Of a stretch of DNA of 64,000 nucleotides, positions 35,187 to 41,898 are shown one piece after another. A program made the position numbers and the translations under genes. The number at the start of each line of letters is the position of its first letter. Within the stretch, counting starts at the first letter, position 1. The stretch comes from Saprospiraceae bacterium UBA6168 (GTDB lineage: Bacteria > Bacteroidota > Bacteroidia > Chitinophagales > Saprospiraceae). Under the pieces are notes generated by a model that worked only from the letters and a program-made list of their open reading frames with translations, made no database searches and had not been told where the DNA came from. The stretch covers positions 40,200-104,199 of the forward strand of contig DIUC01000099.1 of NCBI GenBank assembly GCA_002435785.1, read 5' to 3'.

Positions 35187-35971
35187 TGTTGAATTGTTGA
35201 ATTGTTGAAATTGTTGAATTGTTGGATTGCTATTTCAGAAAGGCTGGAAGACTCGTGCAGCCCTACCACCTCACCGATGACGATGATGCCCGGTGTACTA
35301 ATGCCCTGCTGCTCGGCGAGGTCGGCGATATTGGCCACCGTGCCTACCACAGTGCGCTCCAAGGCCGTGCTGCCGTGCTGGATGACCATCGCCGGGAGAC
35401 CAGACCTGCCCGCTTCCGCCAGCACCTGGGCGATTTGGCGGAGCTTTTGAACCCCCATTAGAATCACCAGCGTGGCACTGGATTGGGCGGCAAGCCGCAG
35501 GTCGTCGCTCAGTCGGTCGTCTTTGGTAGTTCCGGTCAGCACCCAAAAGCTCTCGCTGGCCCCCCGATGGGTGAGCGGAACGCCTTGTAGGGCAGGCAGT
35601 GCAATGGCACTCGAAATGCCCGGCACCACCGCCACCTCGATGCCCATGTTGCGGGCGTGTTCCACCTCCTCATAGCCCCTCCCAAACACAAAGGGGTCGC
35701 CGCCCTTGAGCCGCACAGCATGGCCATATTGCAAAGCACTTTGCACCAACAGTTCGTTGATTTCCTCCTGCCGCAGCGAGTGTTTGCCCGCACGTTTGCC
35801 CACGTAGATTTTCAGGGATTCGGCTGGCGCAAAATCAAGGAGTTCGTTGCTTGCAAGGGCATCGTACAAAACCACATCGGCCTGCCGCAAGGCCCGAATG
35901 CCTTTCAGCGTGATGAGTTCCGGGTCGCCGGGACCAGCCCCGATTAGCGTAATTTTCGGTGTTTTTTTCAT
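35183..35971 (-). CDS. cobA: Uroporphyrinogen-III C-methyltransferase
   Basis: 262 aa. SAM-dependent double methylation of uroporphyrinogen III to precorrin-2. Motifs: I-G-A-G-P-G-D-P-E-L-I-T-L-K-G, V-L-Y-D-A-L, V-G-K-R-A-G-K-H, R-L-K-G-G-D-P-F-V-F-G-R-G, and V-V-P-G-I-S-S-A. The last about 15 residues, rich in N and Q, are encoded by an ATTGTTGA octamer microsatellite, so the C-terminal tail is repeat-derived. Second structural gene of the operon, 63 nt after the sulfite reductase. Confidence 0.93.
   Translation of the reverse strand: MKKTPKITLIGAGPGDPELITLKGIRALRQADVVLYDALASNELLDFAPAESLKIYVGKRAGKHSLRQEEINELLVQSALQYGHAVRLKGGDPFVFGRGYEEVEHARNMGIEVAVVPGISSAIALPALQGVPLTHRGASESFWVLTGTTKDDRLSDDLRLAAQSSATLVILMGVQKLRQIAQVLAEAGRSGLPAMVIQHGSTALERTVVGTVANIADLAEQQGISTPGIIVIGEVVGLHESSSLSEIAIQQFNNFNNSTIQQ
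35184..35225. repeat. ATTGTTGA octamer microsatellite at the cobA 3' end
   Basis: Five to six ATTGTTG(A) units in 8- to 9-nt phase, entirely within the last codons of cobA and touching the siroheme gene start. Confidence 0.7.
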
Positions 35972-36034
35972 TGAATGGAAGATTTTTCGCCAGTGTTGGC
36001 ACTTTTAAAAAAATGTCAGCAATGGCTGGTATTT

Positions 36035-38173
36035 TTAAGCACGATAGTTTTCAAGCACTTGTTTGTCAGCCAATTGTGACTCCCGCAAGTGGATGACTTT
36101 TTGGAGAAAAGCCGTCGTTTTGTTCAGATAGCCTTCAGCAAAATCGGCCCGTGGCTCATGCTGGTTGACCTCCAACACATGCTCCACAAAGTCGGTGCCT
36201 CCGTTTTCGAGGAAAAAATCCCCGACAGCCACATAGTGCTTTTGGAAGTCTTCAAGGATGCCGATTTGGGTATTGCAGCGAACATCACGGGCAAGCAATG
36301 CCGCCTTCGCCCCAATGACGAAGGCTGTGTAGGCGCTGTAAATCGCCTCTGCAAACGCTGATTTGGACAAGTAGCCCTCCGCCGAGCGCAACTTCTTTTG
36401 GGCGTCGCCAATGATAGCGCCCACCACATCAAAAGCGACCCCGGCACACTCCCCTACCCCGATGCTTTGGACGTACTCCTGCGACTGCTCCCAATCGAAG
36501 ACCTCTCCTTCCTTCAAAGCCGTGAGGTCGGCCAATGGCTTCAATAGGTCATAGAAGTAGCGACCGCCCTTTTGCCTAAAATATTGGTTAAAGTATTGAT
36601 TGTCAGCATTTTGCCCATAATCATCGAGCAAGAGGCGCACTGCGGAGGGTATGCGCCGGGTGGGTAGTTTGATGATTTTTTCGGCCAATTGGCCAGTCCC
36701 ATCAGGGTCAACGCCGCCGCCCAACACGACCTGCATGGCTGGCACGACGAGGTTTTCCCGCTTCAGTGAGCTGCCATGAAAGCCGATGCTGGCGGCAATA
36801 TGCTGACCGCAGGAGTTCATGCAGCCGCTTATTTTTATCTTCAAATTGGTTTCTTCGAGCAAATGTGGGTACTCCTCCCGCACCAAATTTTCGAGCTGCC
36901 GGGCGAGGCCGGTACTGCTCGTCACGCCAAGTGCGCAGGTATCGGTGCCGGGGCAGGCCGTGATGTCGGCGGTAGAGTCGAAGCCGGGGTCGGCAAGGCC
37001 GAGGGCTTCGAGACCGTTGAAAAGCGGTGGCAGGGCCTCCGCCCGAACGAAGCGGAGCAGCAGCCCCTGATTCATGGTGATGCGCACATCGTCCGCTGCG
37101 AATTTTCTCACCAAATCCGAGAGCTTCCGGGCCTCGTCGGCAGTCAGGTTACCGAGCCGCACCTTGAGATTTACGCCAAAAAATCCGAGCTGCTTTTGCT
37201 CGAAAACATTGGTTTTCAGCCAGTTGGCATATTTAACTGGGTCAGAAACAGTGGCTTCGTATTGGTGAAACTCATTTGGCAGCACCACTTGCTGCACCTG
37301 CGATGCACCTATCGGATAGCTTTGGAACTTGATGGCCTTCCCCTCTTTTTCCACGAGTTCGAGGAAAGCGGACAACCCGATTTTTTGCACCAAAAACTTG
37401 AGCCTTGCCTTCATCCGCTTTTCCCGCTCGCCATACCGGTCGAAGACCCGTAGTGCAGCCTCTTTGAAGGGGATGATTTGGTCGGCGGGCAGGAACTCAA
37501 ATGCCACTTGGGCCGGGATTGCCTGAGCGCCAAGCCCTCCTGCCACGAGCACTTTAAAGCCCCTAACTTCTTGGCCGTCAATTACTTGCAAACGAGGTAT
37601 GAACCCGAAATCATGGATATAGGTAAATGCGGAATCTTGTTCTGAGGACGAAAATGCAGTCTTGATTTTTCGCCCCATGTCCTGGCATATGGGGTTGCGC
37701 AGAAAATACTCGAACATCGCCTGGACGTAGGGCGAAACGTCGAACGGCTCGTGTGGGTCAATGCCTGCCTTTGCCGAGCCGGTGATGTTGCGCACGGTGT
37801 TGCCGCAGGCCTCCCGCCCGGTCATCCCATTGGCAGCCAGTCCCTCCCAAATTTTGATGGAGTCTTCAAGCTTCACATAGTGCAGTTGCACGTTTTGGCG
37901 GGTGGTGAGGTGGAGCTTTCCGTTGGCATATTTGTCGGCAAGGTCGGCGAGCACAGCAAGTTGGTGGGCTGTCAGTTTGCCATAAGGGATTTTAGTGCGG
38001 AACATCTGGACATCGAGCTGGCGTTGGCCATATACGCCCCTCGTGAGGCGGAAGTGCCGAAACCGCTCCGGGTCTTCCTCACCGCTGCGGAAGGCGGCGG
38101 CCCGTTGATTCAGTTCGATGATGTCGGCACGGTCGGGTTCGGTAAGCTGTGAAAGGTGGTAGAAGTCGGACAT
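36035..38173 (-). CDS. Siroheme-dependent nitrite/sulfite reductase fused to a C-terminal HEPN domain
   Basis: 712 aa from ATG 38173 (M-S-D-F-Y-H-L-S-Q); the frame extends upstream into the terminator but not to a better start. Two reductase halves each with the R-x-G-V-Y-G-Q-R and N-Q-G-L-L-L-R-F type substrate segments. Cluster and siroheme ligands A-C-P-G-T-D-T-C (about 407 and 413) and G-C-M-N-S-C-G (about 449 and 453). The final ~110 residues (about 595-700) form a HEPN-like helical domain (A-E-G-Y-L-S-K-S-A-F-A-E-A-I-Y), a known fusion in Bacteroidota. Operon context with cysH and cobA points to sulfite rather than nitrite as substrate. Transcription is preceded by the double polycysteine attenuator. 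Confidence 0.88.
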   Translation of the reverse strand: MSDFYHLSQLTEPDRADIIELNQRAAAFRSGEEDPERFRHFRLTRGVYGQRQLDVQMFRTKIPYGKLTAHQLAVLADLADKYANGKLHLTTRQNVQLHYVKLEDSIKIWEGLAANGMTGREACGNTVRNITGSAKAGIDPHEPFDVSPYVQAMFEYFLRNPICQDMGRKIKTAFSSSEQDSAFTYIHDFGFIPRLQVIDGQEVRGFKVLVAGGLGAQAIPAQVAFEFLPADQIIPFKEAALRVFDRYGEREKRMKARLKFLVQKIGLSAFLELVEKEGKAIKFQSYPIGASQVQQVVLPNEFHQYEATVSDPVKYANWLKTNVFEQKQLGFFGVNLKVRLGNLTADEARKLSDLVRKFAADDVRITMNQGLLLRFVRAEALPPLFNGLEALGLADPGFDSTADITACPGTDTCALGVTSSTGLARQLENLVREEYPHLLEETNLKIKISGCMNSCGQHIAASIGFHGSSLKRENLVVPAMQVVLGGGVDPDGTGQLAEKIIKLPTRRIPSAVRLLLDDYGQNADNQYFNQYFRQKGGRYFYDLLKPLADLTALKEGEVFDWEQSQEYVQSIGVGECAGVAFDVVGAIIGDAQKKLRSAEGYLSKSAFAEAIYSAYTAFVIGAKAALLARDVRCNTQIGILEDFQKHYVAVGDFFLENGGTDFVEHVLEVNQHEPRADFAEGYLNKTTAFLQKVIHLRESQLADKQVLENYRA

Positions 38174-38238
38174 ACAATTGGGTTGAAAAAGTTTTTGAAA
38201 AATTATTCGAGATTGAGCTTCGAGCTTCGTCAAAAAGA

Positions 38239-38278
38239 AAAAGCCCTTCCGGGAACACAGGTTCCCGGAAGGGCTTTT
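38239..38278 (-). terminator. Attenuator terminator 1, upstream of the sulfite reductase gene
   Basis: Perfect 18-bp stem 38239-38256/38261-38278 with a 4-nt loop, followed on the minus strand by TTTTTCTTTTTG. It lies 27 nt after the stop of polycysteine leader 1 and about 60 nt before the reductase start, so readthrough is needed to express the operon. Confidence 0.85.
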
Positions 38279-38305
38279 GAAGCAGTAGTTGGAATTGTTA
38301 AACAA

Positions 38306-38389
38306 TCACACCATTGCTTTTGAGCCTGTCGGAAAACCGTACCCGGGTGGGCGGCAACAACAGCAACAACAAGCCATCATGGATTGCAT
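38306..38389 (-). CDS. Polycysteine leader peptide 1
   Basis: 27 codons from ATG 38389 (or ATG 38380/38377), running M-Q-S-M-M-A then six consecutive Cys codons (TGT TGT TGC TGT TGT TGC), then R-P-P-G-Y-G-F-P-T-G. The codons just after the Cys run (T-T-T-T-C-C-G-A-C-A-G-G) can pair with the right arm and loop of terminator 1. By analogy with amino-acid leader peptides, ribosome stalling at Cys codons would prevent termination. Confidence 0.75.
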   Translation of the reverse strand: MQSMMACCCCCCRPPGYGFPTGSKAMV

Positions 38390-38498
38390 GGAGGAAGCGA
38401 ACGTGGTATGATATGTTGATTTAGAATCCATTACGATTATTCGAAAAAATTATTTTGATAAAAAATTTCTTTTCGGGATGGTCAAAATCTTTGCCAAA

Positions 38499-38543
38499 AA
38501 GAAAAAGCCTTTTCGGGCTTGTACTCCGAAAAGGCTTTTTCTT
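38499..38543 (-). terminator. Attenuator terminator 2, between the two leader peptides
   Basis: Perfect 18-bp stem 38499-38516/38526-38543, loop of 9 nt, followed on the minus strand by TTTGG after a T-rich arm. It lies 41 nt after leader 2's stop; a small CCCTA/TAGGG dyad (38546-38560) sits just before it. Confidence 0.85.
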
Positions 38544-38584
38544 GACCCTACACTTTAGGGATGATGAAACCGATTCAGCGCATC

Positions 38585-38620
38585 TTACCGAGCCATACAG
38601 CAACAGCAGCAACACATCAT
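38585..38620 (-). CDS. Polycysteine leader peptide 2
   Basis: 11 codons, M-M-C-C-C-C-C-C-M-A-R then stop, from ATG 38620 (or 38617). The six Cys codons (TGT TGC TGC TGT TGC TGT) differ in order from leader 1, so the cysteine run is conserved rather than the DNA. It starts about 55 nt after the predicted transcription start. Confidence 0.75.
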   Translation of the reverse strand: MMCCCCCCMAR

Positions 38621-38679
38621 GTTGCAAAAAACTACGCTGGTATGGCTGGAAAAATGCGTCATTGAATTTAATTTCAAGG

Positions 38680-38710
38680 CAAAAGTAGGAGGATGAAAGC
38701 TCAGATGCAA
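38680..38710 (-). promoter_or_regulatory. Promoter of the sulfite reductase operon
   Basis: Minus strand TTG (38710-38708), 20-nt spacer, TACTTTTG (38687-38680): full match to the Bacteroidota consensus. It drives both leaders and the downstream operon. Confidence 0.75.
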
Positions 38711-38766
38711 CCCCATCAAAAAAGAAAGCGTTTTTTTTCGGACTTATCCGTGCAATACTTCCAATG

Positions 38767-39375
38767 CTATTGTTCAGGCTGCTCTTTCGTGTTTTCCTCA
38801 TCAGGAATGTCAAAAATGGTTGGCTGCGACTCCGTTTTTTCCATGGTCTTTACCTCCATCTGGTCAATGAACCTGACCGACTCGTGCCAAAAGTCCTTAA
38901 AGCCAGGTTTCACGTATTCGTAAACACTGCGCATCTTGCTGGGGAAAACCTTGAGATGTTGGTAAGTCAGCGAGCTGTTGGATGTGTCGGGGGTCACGAT
39001 ATGCGATTGGTCGGCGAACCAAAGCAACATGCTGTAAATGAGCGTGTAAAGCGACCCCAACAGCATTCCGCCAGCAAACTTATTGATGACATTGATGTTA
39101 GCAGCTTGAAGCGTCCTTTCAAAAAACTGCGCTGTCATTCGGATGATAATCATGGTGAGAATGAACGAGAGCAGGAACCCTGCCACAAAGTTCAGCGGAC
39201 TGTTGGAGTTGAAAGCCGTTTCGATGAAGCGGGTAGCCGCTGGGGAAAATTTGAAAGCGACCATCAATCCAAACACAATTGAAAAGACGGTAAAGACCGT
39301 TTTGATGATGCCCCTCGAAAAACCCTGATAAAATCCCCAACCTGCGATAATCAAAAAAAGTACGTCAATAATCAT
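38767..39375 (-). CDS. CvpA family membrane protein
   Basis: 202 aa. Four hydrophobic segments in the first ~125 residues and the CvpA pattern: M-I-I-D-V-L-F-L-I-I-A-G-W-G-F-Y-Q-G-F-S-R-G-I-I-type N-terminus (G-x-x-R-G) and the F-A-G-G-M-L-L-G-S-L-Y loop. The C-terminal ~80 residues are soluble and acidic. CvpA was named for colicin V production in E. coli; in other bacteria it is tied to envelope stress and purine-linked phenotypes. Same strand as, and upstream of, the sulfite reductase promoter. Confidence 0.85.
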   Translation of the reverse strand: MIIDVLFLIIAGWGFYQGFSRGIIKTVFTVFSIVFGLMVAFKFSPAATRFIETAFNSNSPLNFVAGFLLSFILTMIIIRMTAQFFERTLQAANINVINKFAGGMLLGSLYTLIYSMLLWFADQSHIVTPDTSNSSLTYQHLKVFPSKMRSVYEYVKPGFKDFWHESVRFIDQMEVKTMEKTESQPTIFDIPDEENTKEQPEQ

Positions 39376-39489
39376 GTTCCTAATGGTAGTTTTCCCAAAT
39401 GATGTTTCGAAAACGGGTGCAAGATAGGGGGTCGAAAAATTTATTGGCTTTATTTTAGACGAACAGATGGATTGTTCGGATTCTAATTG

Positions 39490-39497
39490 TAAATTTG
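39490..39497 (+). promoter_or_regulatory. Candidate -7 box upstream of the secreted protein gene
   Basis: TAAATTTG, full match; TTG at 39472 is only 15 nt upstream, shorter than usual. Confidence 0.4.
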
Positions 39498-39644
39498 CCT
39501 ATCACATTGGTTTCCCCCATACCACCCCCCTACTTCGCAGAATTTACTACTATTTTAGACGCACCGTTCCAAATTCCCGCCTACCAAATTGAAAGCAGTG
39601 AATGACACCTTTACTTGAGTTTTTTCATAAAGCTATACATTACT

Positions 39645-40187
39645 ATGATGCATTTGTCATTGGTTGCAGTTCTATTTGGTTTGTTTTTCTGTACCAGCAA
39701 TTCTTCACTTTACGCACAAGGCACCAACGCTGCCAAGTTGCCGCTGAAGCAGGAAATCCCCACCGTATTTCTTTTGGGGGAACATGATAGCCATTATGAG
39801 GCTATGATGGCCGAGCAAACAACCCTGTTGGATGCCTGTAACGACGACATGGGCCTTGCCTACGGCAAGCTCATGGGGATGATGAAAGAAATGGAAGCCT
39901 ATGCCGACCTTATTGACTTTGACCTAAAAGGAATCAACGCTTGGATACATTTCTTCTGGAATCCAGATGGCAGCATTGACCATATCGGCTTTTACCTAAA
40001 ACCCAATTCCCGCAATGTCAATACTGAGTTATTGAAAAACTTCCTTTCAGGGTTTGCAAAACAGTACAAGCTACCGCTAAAGTACTCGAAAAAATTCTCC
40101 CATTACGCCAGTTTTTCCTTCCCCATCGTCAAGCTTGCTGCAAAACCTGACAGCTCAAAAAGCACGGCAAGGGCAAACACGCACTGA
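39645..40187 (+). CDS. Secreted protein of unknown function
   Basis: 180 aa. ATG 39645 gives a signal peptide (M-M-H-L-S-L-V-A-V-L-F-G-L-F-F...Y-A-Q); a TTG at 39615 could extend it by ten residues. The mature part is helical at first (Q-T-T-L-L-D-A-C-N-D-D, M-M-K-E-M-E-A-Y), then beta (I-N-A-W-I-H-F-F-W-N, I-G-F-Y-L-K), ending in a Y-A-S-F-S-F-P-I strand that is loosely reminiscent of TonB-C folds. No family recognised. Confidence 0.6.
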   Translation: MMHLSLVAVLFGLFFCTSNSSLYAQGTNAAKLPLKQEIPTVFLLGEHDSHYEAMMAEQTTLLDACNDDMGLAYGKLMGMMKEMEAYADLIDFDLKGINAWIHFFWNPDGSIDHIGFYLKPNSRNVNTELLKNFLSGFAKQYKLPLKYSKKFSHYASFSFPIVKLAAKPDSSKSTARANTH

Positions 40188-40214
40188 AGAAAATGACAAA
40201 CATGGACGAAGAGG

Positions 40215-40243
40215 TTGAGTTGCTTTGATTAATTTTACGTTTT
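40215..40243 (+). promoter_or_regulatory. Probable promoter of the M28 peptidase gene
   Basis: TTG (40215-40217), 18-nt spacer, TACGTTTT (40236-40243), one mismatch to TAnnTTTG. Confidence 0.45.
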
Positions 40244-40265
40244 AATCATCTCCAAACTTCTCAAC

Positions 40266-41822
40266 ATGAAAAAATCATTTTTGCCCATCTTTTTGCTAAT
40301 CAGCAACCTCTCCGTTGCTCAAAATCAACCGCCTGTCCTTTCCAATGTTCAGGTTCAACTTTCCGGGAACAACAATTTTACCATCAGCTTCGACCTTGCA
40401 GATGCCGAATCCGACCCGATCACGGTAAGCCTGCGAGCAGGTGCGTATGGAGCCGCTGCCCTGGACTACAACACCTCCAACGCCACGGGTGACGTAGGCG
40501 CTGGCATTACGCCAGGCACCGGGAAACAGGTCACTTGGGATTTTAGCCAGTATGCCCCAGTGGCCACGAACGAGTTTCGCCTGATGCTGGTAGCCGACGA
40601 CTTGCAACCCGTTGACATCCAATCAATGGTCAACGCTGTGGACAGCAGCCGGCTTATCACTGACCTGACATTCATAGAAGGCGTCCGCCACCGCACCGCA
40701 GGAGCAGCACATTTGCAAGCGGTCAAGGATTTCATCTGGTTCCAATTCCTCGATCGGGAACTGGAAAGCTATCAGCAGCAGTTTGTCTTCGGTGGCTACG
40801 ATGCCCAAAACATCATCGGCAAGCATCCCGGCACAGGCACCTCTGGTGAAACTTACCTCCTCGGCGGCCATTTTGACACCGTGGCGGATGCCCCCGGCGC
40901 CGACGACAACGGTTCGGCAGTAGCCGGGATGTTGGAGGCCATGCGCATCCTCTCGCAGTACCCAACCAAGAAATCCATCAAGTTCATTGGGTTTGACCTC
41001 GAAGAGGCGAACCTCATTGGCAGCACCCGCTACGTGACCAACGGGATTCAGCCCGGCGAAACCATTGCGGGCATGATTGATTTCGAAATGATTGGCTATT
41101 ACACCGAAGCGCCCAATACGCAGACCCTCCCGGCAGGCTTTAACCTACTTTTCCCGGCTGCATACAATGCCGTTGCTTCGCAAGATTTCAAAGGGAACTT
41201 CATTACCAACGTAGGGAAGGTGGGTAATTCTGCTACGCTGATGCAGCAGTTTGAAAGTATCTCCGCCAATTATGTTCCGGCTTTACGGACAGTCTCCGTG
41301 GAAGCCCCATCCACTTGGGAACAACTTACGCCCGACCTCGGAAGGAGTGACCATGCCCCTTTTTGGGTGGCCAACCACCCAGCCATCATGCTCACCGACG
41401 GAGCCAACTTTCGAAACCCCTACTACCATACCCCCAACGACAAAATCGAAACGCTCAACTTCACCTTCATGGCCAATGTGGTCAAAGGCGCAGTGGCAAC
41501 GCTCGCCCAACTTGCCGAGGTGCAACATGCCGATGCTTGGTGGGTGGACACCGACTTTTTTTCCACGACAAAGGAGTCTTTTGATTGTGGGGTAAAAATC
41601 TCCCCGAACCCCGCCCATGACCTTATCAGCATTGATTGGAATGGCTGCAAGTCAGGGATTCAGCGCCTCACCCTACTCGATGCCATCGGAAGGACCGTGC
41701 TGACCGCCAATCCATCGGGCAGCCAACACGTGTTGAACGTCGGCAAGCTCGCCAGCGGGATTTATTTCCTAAAAATGGAAACTCCGGCAGGAAGCCGGGT
41801 AGAAAAGGTCGTTGTGGAGTGA
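40266..41822 (+). CDS. Secreted M28 family zinc peptidase with type-A T9SS sorting domain
   Basis: 518 aa. Signal peptide at 1-18, an FNIII-like domain (about 22-115), then an M28 aminopeptidase domain: H-F-D-T-V near 202, G-A-D-D-N-G-S near 212, L-E-E-A near 247, M-I-D-F-E near 273 and Y-Y-H-T-P-N near 388, which supply the two-zinc site and catalytic Glu. The last ~75 residues are a type-A sorting domain (I-S-P-N-P-A-H-D...L-L-D-A-I-G-R...L-A-S-G-I-Y-F-L-K). So an exported or cell-surface aminopeptidase. Confidence 0.9.
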   Translation: MKKSFLPIFLLISNLSVAQNQPPVLSNVQVQLSGNNNFTISFDLADAESDPITVSLRAGAYGAAALDYNTSNATGDVGAGITPGTGKQVTWDFSQYAPVATNEFRLMLVADDLQPVDIQSMVNAVDSSRLITDLTFIEGVRHRTAGAAHLQAVKDFIWFQFLDRELESYQQQFVFGGYDAQNIIGKHPGTGTSGETYLLGGHFDTVADAPGADDNGSAVAGMLEAMRILSQYPTKKSIKFIGFDLEEANLIGSTRYVTNGIQPGETIAGMIDFEMIGYYTEAPNTQTLPAGFNLLFPAAYNAVASQDFKGNFITNVGKVGNSATLMQQFESISANYVPALRTVSVEAPSTWEQLTPDLGRSDHAPFWVANHPAIMLTDGANFRNPYYHTPNDKIETLNFTFMANVVKGAVATLAQLAEVQHADAWWVDTDFFSTTKESFDCGVKISPNPAHDLISIDWNGCKSGIQRLTLLDAIGRTVLTANPSGSQHVLNVGKLASGIYFLKMETPAGSRVEKVVVE

Positions 41823-41849
41823 TGGGAGGTCATCCTCTACCATTTCCAA

Positions 41850-41898
41850 AAAAAAGAAAGCGGTGACACTTTTGAAAAGTGTCACCGCTTTCTTTTTT
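41850..41898. terminator. Strong bidirectional terminator between convergent genes
   Basis: 24-bp perfect palindrome (41850-41873/41875-41898) with a single central base, A-rich on the left and T-rich on the right. The stop codon of the giant adhesin gene lies inside the right arm. Confidence 0.9.

Noticed and set aside
38341..38620. Plus-strand reading of the CAACAACAGCAACAA tracts as N/S-rich peptide or trinucleotide repeat
   Set aside because: Only the minus strand gives start codon, six Cys codons, stop and terminator in order, twice, ahead of the sulfur operon.
38421..38813. 130-codon minus-strand frame across the leader region
   Set aside because: It crosses the promoter, the polycysteine leader 2 and terminator 2 in another frame.
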